From Clostridia bacterium (GTDB lineage Bacteria > Bacillota > Clostridia > Oscillospirales > CAG-382): a stretch of 34,966 nt of DNA. Below the pieces are notes generated by a model. The model was given only the letters and a program-made list of their open reading frames with translations, did not search any database and had not been told where the DNA came from. The stretch lies in assembly GCA_017397805.1 (NCBI GenBank), contig JAFQHW010000072.1, forward strand, positions 1 to 34,966, written 5' to 3'. How positions within the stretch are numbered: the first letter of the stretch is position 1; each line of letters opens with the position of its first letter. This document shows, in pieces, positions 16,143 through 25,049 of this stretch. Both the position numbers and the translations under genes were made by a program.

Positions 16143-17071
16143 GCAAAATAGCTTTCCACCAACTTGTCGCACTCGTTGGGCGAGTAACGCCAGTAGTCTA
16201 TGTGTCCTTGCTTTATAAAGTAGTTCATAGGCAACGGCTGTGCTTCCGAGGGATAGGTGTCTATTATAACGAGCTTAACCTTCATCTTGTCTTTGATTAT
16301 GCTTTTTATGTAAACGGCGGCACTTTTTCCCACCTCTACACCGTCACGGTATTCGGCAAGTCCCGCTAAATTCGGGGTAAGCTCTACGAATACACCGTAG
16401 CTTTCGATACTGCGGATAATACCTGCGGCGGTTTGCCCGGGACTGTAAAGGGCGGCGTTTTCCTGCCAAGTGCCCAACAGCTCTCGGTGGGAAAGGCTTA
16501 TTCTGCCACTATCTGCATCTACGGCTTTTACAACAACCTTTATGTCCTGACCGGGGTACATTCTGTCCTTGGGATGGGCAATGCGGGATACGGATAAGGT
16601 GTCTATGGGCAGTAAGGATATAATTCCGCAGCCTACGTCCGCAAAAGCACCGAAGGATTCAAGATGTGTAACTCTTGCGTGTATAATATCCCCCGGCAAA
16701 AGTCTGTCAATATAGGCAAGGGTGGCTTCCAACTGTGCCAAACGGCGGGATAATATAATACGCACGCCGTTACCGTCCTTGTTAAGCTCTAATATCTTAA
16801 AACATACGGGCTTGCCTACGCGGCTTATAACGGCAATATCCTTGGGGCGCTCCCCTTCACGAAGATAAACGCATTCACTGTGGGGAATAATACCCGTGTA
16901 GTTGCCCAAACGGACGTGCAGATTGCGCTCCGTGTCGCAAAGCGTGCATACGCCTTCCATAATCGTTCCGTCAACGTATGCTTTTTCCAACGCTTCTACG
17001 GATGACGTGGCAAGGCGGTTTTGTTGTGTGCCCAAAAGCCGACCTTCGGGCAGATAAGTGTTTTGCTTCAT
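16139..17071 (-). CDS. S1 RNA-binding domain protein (three S1 repeats; RpsA-like)
   Basis: The product is a 310-aa protein with three S1-like OB folds, at about residues 33-110, 122-195 and 205-270. The central one is the best match ([20 protein letters not shown]). It probably binds mRNA or ribosomes and is a short relative of ribosomal protein S1, which in Firmicutes often has fewer repeats than in E. coli. The start at 17069-17071 (ATG, AAAGGAAA upstream) is preferred over an in-frame TTG at 17080. It is convergent with aconitase, stop codons overlapping, and divergent from prfA. The exact role is unknown. Confidence 0.82.
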   Translation of the reverse strand: MKQNTYLPEGRLLGTQQNRLATSSVEALEKAYVDGTIMEGVCTLCDTERNLHVRLGNYTGIIPHSECVYLREGERPKDIAVISRVGKPVCFKILELNKDGNGVRIILSRRLAQLEATLAYIDRLLPGDIIHARVTHLESFGAFADVGCGIISLLPIDTLSVSRIAHPKDRMYPGQDIKVVVKAVDADSGRISLSHRELLGTWQENAALYSPGQTAAGIIRSIESYGVFVELTPNLAGLAEYRDGVEVGKSAAVYIKSIIKDKMKVKLVIIDTYPSEAQPLPMNYFIKQGHIDYWRYSPNECDKLVESYFA

Positions 17072-17154
17072 AATTTGCAATTTCCTTTCCTTTTTGTTTC
17101 ATCTTATGTATGAACACCAATAGGTAGAACTTATAATTTTGATAGGAGAAAAAT

Positions 17155-18222
17155 ATGCTAAACAAGCTTGCAGAAATTGAGAAGAAATTTGAGGGCTTGG
17201 AGGAAAGTCTTTCCGACCCTTCGGTTATCAGCAACATTGATAACTATACAGCCATAATGAAGGAGTATAAATCCCTTGAGGAAGTCGTATGCAAGTACCG
17301 TGAGTACAAAGCGGCACAGCAAGGCTTTGAGGAAGCTGAGGAAATGATGACCGACAGCGACCCCGATATGAAGGCGCTTGCCCAAGAGGAGTACACGGCT
17401 AACAAAGAAGCTATGGAGAGAATAACCGAAGAACTGCGCATATTGCTTCTCCCCAAGGACCCTAACGACGATAAGAACGTTATTATAGAGATCCGTCAAG
17501 GCGCAGGCGGCGAGGAAGCGGCACTTTTTGCGGGCGTGCTTTACCGTATGTACACCATGTATGCGGAAGCATCGGGCTTTAAATGCGACCTTATAAACGC
17601 TAACGAAACGGAGCTTGGCGGTTTTAAAGAAGTTTCCTTTATGGTAGAGGGAACGGGCGCTTACAGCCGCTTTAAGTTTGAAAGCGGTGTGCACCGCGTA
17701 CAGCGTGTGCCCGAAACTGAAAGCCAAGGCAGAATACAGACCTCTACCGCTACCGTAGCGGTACTGCCCGAAACCGAAGACGTGGATTTTCAGCTTAATA
17801 TGGAAGAGCTGGAAATAACCCGTCACCGCAGTGCGGGTGCAGGCGGTCAGCACGTAAACAAGACCGAATCTGCCATAAGAATCATCCACATCCCTACGGG
17901 GATCGTGGTTGACTGTCAGGACGAGCGAAGCCAGATGAAGAACAAGGATAAGGCGCTTAAAGTAATGAAGTCCCGTCTTTACGACTTGGAGCAACGCAAA
18001 AAGGCAGAAAGCTTGGCTTCCGAAAGACAGTCGCAAATAGGCACGGGCGACAGAAGCGAGCGTATCCGTACCTACAACTATCCGCAGGGAAGAGTTACCG
18101 ACCACAGAATAGGTATGACCCTTTATTCCCTTGAAAACTTTGTTAACGGAAGAATAGACGAAATGGTAGACGCACTTATAACTGCCGACAGAGCAGAAAA
18201 GCTCAAGGCAGGGGAGCAGTAA
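17155..18222 (+). CDS. prfA: Peptide chain release factor 1
   Basis: The product is a 355-aa RF1 that reads UAA and UAG stop codons and triggers peptide release. The catalytic GGQ is in GAGGQHVNKTESAIR (about residue 230). The stop-codon recognition region with the RVPETESQGRIQTSTATV segment is present. RF1 and not RF2 is inferred from the length, the lack of a frameshift site and the PxT-type motif. The ribosome site is ATAGGAG before ATG 17155. The usual prmC methyltransferase neighbour is absent here. A serine hydrolase follows 11 nt later. Confidence 0.94.
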   Translation: MLNKLAEIEKKFEGLEESLSDPSVISNIDNYTAIMKEYKSLEEVVCKYREYKAAQQGFEEAEEMMTDSDPDMKALAQEEYTANKEAMERITEELRILLLPKDPNDDKNVIIEIRQGAGGEEAALFAGVLYRMYTMYAEASGFKCDLINANETELGGFKEVSFMVEGTGAYSRFKFESGVHRVQRVPETESQGRIQTSTATVAVLPETEDVDFQLNMEELEITRHRSAGAGGQHVNKTESAIRIIHIPTGIVVDCQDERSQMKNKDKALKVMKSRLYDLEQRKKAESLASERQSQIGTGDRSERIRTYNYPQGRVTDHRIGMTLYSLENFVNGRIDEMVDALITADRAEKLKAGEQ

Positions 18223-18233
18223 AGGAGTAAGCT

Positions 18234-19370
18234 ATGATAAACAAAGCCTTTAACAGCGCATTAATCGACGAAGCCGTAAAAGAACAAATAGAAAACCGCG
18301 CTTTCCCCGGTGCCGCCTTGGTTATCGGCGATGCAGACGGAATAATATATAAAAACCATTACGGTGCCGCATCCGTGTTTAACGATGATGCCCCTTGTTT
18401 TGATAAAGAGCCTAAGGAGTTTACAGGCGACTACGTTCCCGTAACGGAAAACACTCTTTACGATATGGCATCCTGCACCAAGATCTTGTCCACCACTATG
18501 GTAGCGTTGCGTATGATCGATATGGGTAAGCTTGCTCTGTATGACAGTATTTCCCGTTTCATAGACGTACCCGAGGATAAAAAGAATATAGAGATTCGCC
18601 ATTTACTTACTCACACAAGCGGCATAAAATCCCATTTCCTTTTGGAAAAAGACGGCAGAGCTCCCGAAGAAGCGGCAAATATCGTGTTGGATATGCCTCT
18701 TTCAAGCCCCACGGGTACCAAAGTTGAATACACCTGTATGGGTTATATACTGTTGGGCAAGATACTTGAGAAGATAGGCGGCAAGCCTCTTGATAAGTTA
18801 GCAGACGAGCTTGTTTTCAAGCCTCTGGGAATGAGCAATACCTGCTATCGCCCCTTGGATAAGGGTTATGGCGATATAGCGGCTACCGAGTATTGCGAAA
18901 AAGAAGGCAAGTATAAAAGAGGTATAGTTCACGACGAGAACGCTTGCTTCTTAAACGGTATCAGCGCCAACGCGGGTATATTCTCCACCGCTGAGGATTG
19001 TTCTAAATTCGCCCGTATGCTTTCCCGCAACGGAATGACCGATAACGGTATGTTCTTGTCCCCCTCGCTTATGAACCTAACCAAAACCGACCTTACCATG
19101 GAGGTTGACAAGGAAGAGGGCAGGGGATTAGGCTTGGTAGTAAAGCGCTTCAATACCCTTAGCGCCATGGGTGATCTGTATCCTGCAGGTTCCTACGGTC
19201 ATAACGGCTTTACAGGCACTTCCATATACGTACACGGCGGTAACGGACTTTACGTGGTGCTTCTTACAAACCGCGTGCATTTTACCCGTTCCTCCGATAG
19301 AATCTTCCGATTCCGCAGAACCCTTCATAACCTTTGCACCGCTGAGTACGAAAGAGCAAAGACTAAGTAA
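18234..19370 (+). CDS. Serine hydrolase, beta-lactamase class C/penicillin-binding protein-like
   Basis: The product is a 378-aa member of the beta-lactamase (PF00144-type) family. The nucleophile motif SxxK is SCTK (about residues 82-85), preceded by LYDMA. The second motif region has VEYTCMGYILLGKIL (Y-x-C), and the third is near SYGHNGFTGTSIYV (HNG/HTG type). Its function could be an esterase, D-aminopeptidase or carboxypeptidase; beta-lactam resistance is not implied. No signal peptide is visible, so it is probably cytoplasmic. It starts with AAAGGAG upstream, likely co-transcribed with prfA. Its stop directly abuts the stop of the convergent parB. Confidence 0.85.
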   Translation: MINKAFNSALIDEAVKEQIENRAFPGAALVIGDADGIIYKNHYGAASVFNDDAPCFDKEPKEFTGDYVPVTENTLYDMASCTKILSTTMVALRMIDMGKLALYDSISRFIDVPEDKKNIEIRHLLTHTSGIKSHFLLEKDGRAPEEAANIVLDMPLSSPTGTKVEYTCMGYILLGKILEKIGGKPLDKLADELVFKPLGMSNTCYRPLDKGYGDIAATEYCEKEGKYKRGIVHDENACFLNGISANAGIFSTAEDCSKFARMLSRNGMTDNGMFLSPSLMNLTKTDLTMEVDKEEGRGLGLVVKRFNTLSAMGDLYPAGSYGHNGFTGTSIYVHGGNGLYVVLLTNRVHFTRSSDRIFRFRRTLHNLCTAEYERAKTK

Positions 19371-20261
19371 TCAAACGCATTTTTTTCTTGCCTTGGGTAT
19401 TACCAGTCGCAATTCGTAAAAGTCACCTAAGTCGTTATCGTTGCGCTCAACCTCAAAGCCCGCGGCGGCGGCAAGTCCTATGGCTTTGTCAACGCTGTTC
19501 ATAAAAAATCGTATATCGCTTAACGCGCCTATGGTTTTGCCGTGGGCGCATTTTTTCTTCACAGCGGGTTTGAGCGGAGCACCGTTCAAATACCCGTCTA
19601 TTCGCTTTTCGCACTCCTCGTAGCTAAAATTGTGCGCCTCTGCGCTTCTTAACAGCTTCAGTCTGGCGGAGGAGTTCTCTATCCGTAAAAACTGACGGCA
19701 CAAACGCTCGGAAAAACCGCACTCGGAAATTATCCGCCTTTCCTCGTCGTCAAATTTTAAAAGCCTCAGCTTGTTGGCAACCGTAGGTTGGCTAAGTCCC
19801 AAGGTTTCCGCCAGCTCTCCTTGGTTAAGTCCGCAAACTATCATAATATTTTGCATGGCGGCGGCTTGTTCAAAAAAGTTCAGATCTCTGCGGTAAAGAT
19901 TCTCAGCCAAGGCGATTTTTGCGCTGTCACCGGCGGTAGCATCCATTATTATGCAAGGGATTTTTTCAAGCCCTGCCTGTTTTGCGGCACGCCATCGTCT
20001 TTCGCCGGCTATTATCTCGTATTCAGCCTCGGCGGTAACCTTCTGTCCGTTTATGTATAACGTGGGCAAATCCTCACGCAAGCGCACGCAAATAGGTTGT
20101 AAAACACCGTTTTCCTTTATGCTGTGGGAAAGAATATCTATATCCTCGGAGGCAAACTTCTTTCTCGGTTGCAAGGGGTTGGGCGTAAGCTTGTTTAACG
20201 GGAGATAGCTAAGTGAAGGGATGTAGGATTTTTTCAGCCCCAATTTTTCTGCCAAACTCAT
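19371..20261 (-). CDS. ParB/Spo0J/Noc-family DNA-binding protein (orphan)
   Basis: The product is a 296-aa ParB-family CTPase clamp. The N-terminal ParB/sulfiredoxin fold has NPLQPRKKF and the CTP motif GERRWRAAK. The helix-turn-helix is LNQGELAETLGLSQPTVANK. A C-terminal dimer region follows (about 235-296). No parA/soj lies next to it, so it could be Noc, the nucleoid-occlusion paralogue, or a second chromosomal ParB. The ATG at 20259-20261 has AAGGAG at good spacing; the GTG three codons upstream is too close to it. I see no clear parS-like 16-mer nearby. Confidence 0.88.
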   Translation of the reverse strand: MSLAEKLGLKKSYIPSLSYLPLNKLTPNPLQPRKKFASEDIDILSHSIKENGVLQPICVRLREDLPTLYINGQKVTAEAEYEIIAGERRWRAAKQAGLEKIPCIIMDATAGDSAKIALAENLYRRDLNFFEQAAAMQNIMIVCGLNQGELAETLGLSQPTVANKLRLLKFDDEERRIISECGFSERLCRQFLRIENSSARLKLLRSAEAHNFSYEECEKRIDGYLNGAPLKPAVKKKCAHGKTIGALSDIRFFMNSVDKAIGLAAAAGFEVERNDNDLGDFYELRLVIPKARKKCV

Positions 20262-20390
20262 TTTCGTCACTCCTTGATTTTATCTTTTGAGATATATTAC
20301 CATTTTTTGGCTGTCGAATATCGTCAAAGAGTGTATTTGGGATGAAAAAAAGCTGAACTGCAAAAAACAAAATAGTTAACAAGCAAGGTA

Positions 20391-20493
20391 AAAACTCGAA
20401 GAACGAGTTTTTTCGTTTAATTTGTATTTTTCGCTACGAACAAAAACCACCCTCGACGTACGTCAGTACGCCTAACGGGTGGTTTTGTGTTCG
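20391..20493. repeat. Structured intergenic element A (two hairpins, apical GTAC-N4-GTAC)
   Basis: The 310-bp stretch between the parB start and the sensor kinase stop holds this element and a terminator. Hairpin I pairs AAAACTCG (20391-20398) with CGAGTTTT (20404-20411). A longer hairpin II pairs 20437-20452 (CGAACAAAAACCACCC) with 20477-20493, and its apex carries GTAC at 20458-20461 and 20466-20469 around a 4-nt loop. The same plan, with changed but still pairing bases, recurs at 30342-30532. No coding frame. Confidence 0.65.
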
Positions 20494-20522
20494 TTTCAAC
20501 CATTTTTTCTATCCCTAAAAAA

Positions 20523-20557
20523 GGGGCAGTAAAAAAACTTGCGTTTTTTACTGCCCC
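20523..20557 (-). terminator. Terminator of the two-component operon
   Basis: A perfect 14-bp stem (20523-20536 with 20544-20557) is followed on the minus strand by a run of six T. It lies 15 nt past the kinase stop. Confidence 0.9.
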
Positions 20558-20571
20558 GAATGATAGATCTA

Positions 20572-22050
20572 TTATAACTCAAATGTGAATACAGAGCCTT
20601 CGCCAAGAACGCTCTCAGCGCTTACTTTGCCTCCATGTGCTTCTATAATGCTTTTAACCATAGAAAGTCCCAAGCCGCTGCTGCCGTTATTGGTGGCGGT
20701 TCTTGCGGTATCTGCTCTGTAGAATCTGTTCCAAACCTGTTTTAAGTTCTCTTCGGAAATACCGATACCGTCATCTTCAACACTGCAAAGAACGTGCCCG
20801 TCACCCTTGTCCTCGATACTAACGGTGACGTTACCGCCTTCCTTGCCGTATTTAATGGCGTTGTCTATCAGATTAATAAGCACGCGCATTATCTGGGAGT
20901 GGTCTGCGTTTACCGTAATAGGCGCGGAGGAAACGACCTTGGTTTTGATGCCTTTTGCATCCGAATCCGGCTTTAATTCCTCTACGACTATCTCCGCAAG
21001 CTCGCAAATATCAAAGCTTTCTTTTTCCATAACCTCCGTCTTGTTATCGGAGCGTGCAAGGCTGAGCAGTTCGGAAAGAAGCTTGTTCATTTTAAGGCTT
21101 TGACGGTGGATGCTCTTTAAGGACTCTATTCTGTCCTCTTCCGTCGCCTTGGAATCAAGGGCAAACTCACTTTGCGCCATAATAACGGCTACGGGTGTTC
21201 TAAGCTCGTGGGATGCATCGGAGGTGAATTGCTTTTCCTTTTCAAAATTTCTCTCTATGGACTCTAACATGCTGTCAAAGGTGGAAGCCAAAACCTGTAT
21301 TTCTCCCTTACCGTTGCCCATATTAAGCCTTTGAGACAGGTCTTTACTACCGGCAATACTTGCCGCCGCCTCCGTTATTTTTGCTACGGGCTTAAAGGCA
21401 CGCTTCGTTGCAAGATATGCAAATACCGTTGCCAAGACTATAATAATCGGTATAAGGATTACGGCGTACTTGGTTGTATTGTAAGCCGCGGATAAAGCGT
21501 TAGAGGTATCGATGGTTCCGCATATCCATATACCTTCCTGACTTGCACCCGGCTCGTCTATAAACCTGACGTATAAATAATATCCGTCAAGGGTTATTAT
21601 TTCCTCAATCTTCCAGGTTTTATCAAAGACTATGCCCTTGGGCAAAGCGCCTCCGCCAACACTTACGGTGCTCTTTTTAAGGGTTGAGTGTACGTACAGA
21701 TTTACGTCCTGAGGCTGGTAATCGATATTTTCCGGCACTATCAGCTCGTACATAGGCTCTTTGCCGCCGCCCGAAGGGAATTTGGCTTCGTTGCTTACGG
21801 GAGGAGCAGCGGTATCCGCAGGCGGCTCTTTACCGAAGAAACCGCCGCTTGGGTTTTCATTTTTGCCCGATTCTTTGAATTCAAATTGATTATACAGATT
21901 ATTTACTTCGTCTCTCAGCATATCTTTTAGCTGAAACTCCGAAGCGGCACTTGCAAATCTGACGGTAAGCATCATAAAACCCACTGACAAAACGGTTATT
22001 ATAATTGCAATGAACAAGGTTATTCGCAGTTTTATACTTATGCGTTTCAT
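20572..22050 (-). CDS. Sensor histidine kinase (membrane, HAMP-HisKA-HATPase)
   Basis: The product is a 492-aa sensor kinase. The first membrane segment is about residues 9-30. An extracellular domain of about 165 aa follows, with a Gly/Pro/Lys-rich stretch at 61-100. The second membrane segment is about 195-216 and HAMP about 217-268. The HisKA phospho-acceptor is H281 in SDASHELRTP. The ATPase has N (LINLIDNAIKYG), G1 (VEDDGIGIS) and G2 (GSSGLGLSMV) boxes. It lies 4 nt after its response regulator. The input signal is unknown; the extracellular part looks PDC-like only in size. A terminator follows. Confidence 0.93.
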   Translation of the reverse strand: MKRISIKLRITLFIAIIITVLSVGFMMLTVRFASAASEFQLKDMLRDEVNNLYNQFEFKESGKNENPSGGFFGKEPPADTAAPPVSNEAKFPSGGGKEPMYELIVPENIDYQPQDVNLYVHSTLKKSTVSVGGGALPKGIVFDKTWKIEEIITLDGYYLYVRFIDEPGASQEGIWICGTIDTSNALSAAYNTTKYAVILIPIIIVLATVFAYLATKRAFKPVAKITEAAASIAGSKDLSQRLNMGNGKGEIQVLASTFDSMLESIERNFEKEKQFTSDASHELRTPVAVIMAQSEFALDSKATEEDRIESLKSIHRQSLKMNKLLSELLSLARSDNKTEVMEKESFDICELAEIVVEELKPDSDAKGIKTKVVSSAPITVNADHSQIMRVLINLIDNAIKYGKEGGNVTVSIEDKGDGHVLCSVEDDGIGISEENLKQVWNRFYRADTARTATNNGSSGLGLSMVKSIIEAHGGKVSAESVLGEGSVFTFEL

Positions 22051-22054
22051 TTTA

Positions 22055-22723
22055 TCAGTCCTTTATAATATAGCCTACACCGCGAACGGTTTTAATAAGC
22101 TTTTCGGAGTTTTCGCCATCGACTTTCTTTCTCAGATAGCTTATATAAACGTCAATAACGTTACTGCCGCCTTCATAATCGTAGTTCCAGATGTGCTCTT
22201 CAATTTTTTCACGCGACAGTACGTTACCCTTGTTTTTAAGCAAGTACTCAAGGATGGCAAACTCTTTTGAAGAAAGATTAATTTCCACACCGCCCCGTGT
22301 AACGCTGTGGGTGTTGATGTTCATAACCAGATTCCCTGCAGTCAAAACGTTGGTGGTATTTCCGCTTTGCCTGCGGGTTACGGCGTGAATACGCGCTATA
22401 AGCTCGTCCAAGGAGAACGGCTTGATAATATAGTCGTCAGCTCCTGCGTTAAGCCCCGTTACGCGGTCGTTTACGGCATCCTTGGCAGTAAGTAAAAGCA
22501 CCGGTGTGTTCTTCTTTCTGTTTCTTATCCATTCAAGCACCTGCAGTCCCGAAAGCTTAGGCATCATGATATCCAAAACTACGCAGTCGTATTCCGCAAA
22601 GGAAAGGTAGTCCACGGCTTCTTCTCCATCGTAGCAACTGTCAACGGAAAAATTCTCCAAAGCAAGTCTGCGTGATATAACGGCATTCAAATCTCTTTCA
22701 TCGTCAGCAACAAGTATGCGCAT
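22055..22723 (-). CDS. Response regulator, OmpR/PhoB family
   Basis: The product is a 222-aa regulator. The receiver domain has D8/D9 (LVADDER), the phospho-acceptor D51 (VVLDIMMPKLSG), T (LLLTAKDAV) and K (DYIIKPFSLDEL). The winged-helix DNA-binding domain spans about residues 125-222 (ISYLRKKVDG, IKTVRGVGYII). The start at 22721-22723 (ATG) is chosen for its GGAGGT ribosome site; an in-frame TTG at 22738 lies upstream of that site. It forms a two-gene operon with the kinase. Confidence 0.95.
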   Translation of the reverse strand: MRILVADDERDLNAVISRRLALENFSVDSCYDGEEAVDYLSFAEYDCVVLDIMMPKLSGLQVLEWIRNRKKNTPVLLLTAKDAVNDRVTGLNAGADDYIIKPFSLDELIARIHAVTRRQSGNTTNVLTAGNLVMNINTHSVTRGGVEINLSSKEFAILEYLLKNKGNVLSREKIEEHIWNYDYEGGSNVIDVYISYLRKKVDGENSEKLIKTVRGVGYIIKD

Positions 22724-22784
22724 AAAAACTACCTCCAATATGCAAAAACTATATCAGCACTTCATTAAGATAAAATGAAAAATA

Positions 22785-22814
22785 CCCCTTGGTAACTGTA
22801 TAAATACTAAGGGG
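22785..22814 (-). terminator. Terminator of the rimP-to-truB operon
   Basis: A 10-bp stem (CCCCTTGGTA 22785-22794 with TACTAAGGGG 22805-22814, one G-U pair) is followed on the minus strand by TATTTTT. It sits 11 nt past the truB stop. Confidence 0.82.
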
Positions 22815-22825
22815 TTTTAATAATT

Positions 22826-23734
22826 TCAGTTAAAAAACATCTTTTTCGCCCTTATGGCAAGTCCGTTATCGTATGCCGCGGTTTCGCCAAAGGCAATAAA
22901 TCCGTTCTTATCCCAAATCTGCAAAAGTACGCCTTCTTCTTGCAAATCAGGCTCTCTGTTCCTCAGCTTTTTAAGATATATCTCGCATCCGTTCTTAAAA
23001 AGCTTGCTGTAAAAATCGGGCAGAACTACCTTTTTATACTCCGCAAACAAAACCTCTACGGGTATCAGCGCCGCCTTCAATTCTTCTTCGTTCATAGACT
23101 CAAGCATATCGGTGGTGTAAGCGTTTTCTATTCTGTAGTCGCCCACTCGTTTTCTCTCCAAAGAGCACATACAAGCGCCACAGCCTAACTTTTCCCCAAT
23201 ATCCTCGCAAAGGGTTCTGATGTAGGTACCCTTGGAGCAGTCAACGTCAATGTAAAACGTTCCGTTATTCTGTAAAGCACGCAAGGAGTAAACGGTGATA
23301 GCTCTCGCCTTGCGCTCTATCTCTATACCCTTGCGCGCCATATCCACAAGCTTTACACCGCCAACCTTCAATGCGGAATACATGGGCGGCACCTGTTGCA
23401 TATCGCCCACAAAGCTTTCAGCGGCTTCTTTGAACTCTTCAAAGCTCGGCAAGCTCCCGTCAAAGCGGGTAATCTCCTTGCCGGTAATATCGCCGCTGTC
23501 GGTGGTGAACCCAAGGCTTACCCCTGCCAAATAGCTTTTATCGTGGTCTTGCATATATTCGCAAGCCTTAACGGCTCTGCCCACAAGTACGGGCAAAACC
23601 CCCGTTGCCATAGGGTCAAGGGTACCCGCGTGCCCTACGGTTTTAGTATCGTATATCCGTCTTACAATGTTAACGATGCGGTGACTGCTTACCCCCGCGC
23701 TCTTGTTAACTATAAGTATGCCGCTTACGTCCAT
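22826..23734 (-). CDS. truB: tRNA pseudouridine-55 synthase
   Basis: The product is a 302-aa enzyme that isomerises U55 in the T loop of tRNAs. Catalytic D40 is in HAGTLDPMATGVLPV. The SYLAGVSLGFTTDSGD and CSKGTYIRTLCEDIG motifs are present. It is the last gene of the rimP-nusA-infB operon, 3 nt after nrnA, with only a weak ribosome site, so translation is probably coupled. The frequent neighbours ribF and rpsO are not here. Confidence 0.95.
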   Translation of the reverse strand: MDVSGILIVNKSAGVSSHRIVNIVRRIYDTKTVGHAGTLDPMATGVLPVLVGRAVKACEYMQDHDKSYLAGVSLGFTTDSGDITGKEITRFDGSLPSFEEFKEAAESFVGDMQQVPPMYSALKVGGVKLVDMARKGIEIERKARAITVYSLRALQNNGTFYIDVDCSKGTYIRTLCEDIGEKLGCGACMCSLERKRVGDYRIENAYTTDMLESMNEEELKAALIPVEVLFAEYKKVVLPDFYSKLFKNGCEIYLKKLRNREPDLQEEGVLLQIWDKNGFIAFGETAAYDNGLAIRAKKMFFN

Positions 23735-23737
23735 TGA

Positions 23738-24694
23738 TTATAAAACACCGTCCAATTTTTTTACCAACGCTTCTTCTACCTCGTAAACGTTGCCGTTGAA
23801 TTTAAAGCCTGCCGCATGCACGTGCCCGCCGCCACCGTAGCTTTTCGCCAGCTCCGATACGTCAAAATACTCGTTGGAACGCAAAGAAGCCTTAACGCAG
23901 TCCTCTCTTTCGCGGATGACTGCAGAAACCTCCACCCCTAAAATTTGTCTTGGGATTTGGTTAACGACCTCAAAATCACTGTCGGTTGCCCCAATGCGCT
24001 CCGCTTTTTCTCTGTCTATTGCCACAACCGCCAACTTGCCGCCGTGATACAGGTGCAGGGAGTTATAGGCTTCCTTTTCCAAAGCGATTTGCGTTTGAGT
24101 TTTTTGGTCAAACAAGCGTCTGTTTATCTCCGCAAAATCTATGCCTGCACGCAAAAAATCTGCAGCGTATTCATAGGTTTCCGGCCTTGTGTTACAGTAT
24201 TTAAACCCGCCGCTGTCAGAGCATATTGCCGTATAAAGCGCCTCCGCCATGGCTAAATCCGCCTTAACGCCAAGCTCCGTCATAAGCTCGTATATTATCT
24301 CGCCGTTGGCAATATAGTTATCCTTTAGAAGCCTTTTTTTGCAGGGCAATGTGTTTACCCTATGATGGTCTATCGCCAAATCAAATTCTTTATCCGCAAA
24401 ATATTGCTCAAAACCGCCAAGCATTGCAGAGGATGCCACGTCAACCGCCACAAGGGTGCCGATTTCGTCGGGAATGCTGTGCAAAAATATGCCGTCCTTA
24501 TCAAGGGGGCAAAGCTTCCTCGGTATATCGTCGGGGCACACTGCCACTGCGTCCTTACCCATGCTTCGCAAACAGCGCACCAGCGCCGCCGCAGAGCCGA
24601 TAGTATCCCCGTCGGGATTACCGTGGGTAAAAACGACGAAGCCGTTACGCTCCATAAGGAACGCAGCAGCCTCTTTATAACCAATGTTATTCAT
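23738..24694 (-). CDS. nrnA: DHH-family phosphoesterase NrnA (nanoRNase/pAp phosphatase)
   Basis: The product is a 318-aa bifunctional enzyme that degrades nanoRNAs and dephosphorylates 3'-phosphoadenosine 5'-phosphate. Metal motifs are THGNPDGDTIGS (about residues 24-35), VDVAS, and DHHRVN. The C-terminal DHHA1 motif is GGGGHVHAAGF. The start at 24692-24694 follows GGAGGACGACG and overlaps the rbfA end by 8 bp; a longer upstream extension is not family-like and lies inside rbfA. Confidence 0.93.
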   Translation of the reverse strand: MNNIGYKEAAAFLMERNGFVVFTHGNPDGDTIGSAAALVRCLRSMGKDAVAVCPDDIPRKLCPLDKDGIFLHSIPDEIGTLVAVDVASSAMLGGFEQYFADKEFDLAIDHHRVNTLPCKKRLLKDNYIANGEIIYELMTELGVKADLAMAEALYTAICSDSGGFKYCNTRPETYEYAADFLRAGIDFAEINRRLFDQKTQTQIALEKEAYNSLHLYHGGKLAVVAIDREKAERIGATDSDFEVVNQIPRQILGVEVSAVIREREDCVKASLRSNEYFDVSELAKSYGGGGHVHAAGFKFNGNVYEVEEALVKKLDGVL

Positions 24695-25049
24695 CGTCGT
24701 CCTCCAAAGGAGTAGTGTACTCAATATTCTTAAGGATGCCCGATATGCGCATAGCACGCTCGGCAGTATCATCCTTAATAAAGCTTAGCTTAGGGGTGGT
24801 TCTGAGATTAAGCCTTGCCGCCAGCTCGCCTCTGATATATCCGCTTGCGGAAACAAGTCCTTTCTCCAGCTTAGGGTCGCATTGCCCCAATACGCTGTAA
24901 TAAACCTTAGCAAAGGATAAATCCGCCGAAACGTCCACACCCGTGATGCTTATAAAAGCACCCGCCACGCGGGGATCCTTAACACCGCGGATTATATCCG
25001 TAAGCTCCCTGGCAACGCTTTCGTTAATTCTGTCAATTCTGTGTGCCAT
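24687..25049 (-). CDS. rbfA: Ribosome-binding factor A
   Basis: The product is a 120-aa KH-like protein needed for 16S rRNA 5'-end maturation of the 30S subunit and for growth in the cold. The family start [20 protein letters not shown], the VDVSADLSFAKVYYSVL strand and the RTTPKLSFIKDDT motif are present. It overlaps infB by 1 bp and nrnA by 8 bp. Confidence 0.95.
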   Translation of the reverse strand: MAHRIDRINESVARELTDIIRGVKDPRVAGAFISITGVDVSADLSFAKVYYSVLGQCDPKLEKGLVSASGYIRGELAARLNLRTTPKLSFIKDDTAERAMRISGILKNIEYTTPLEDDDE

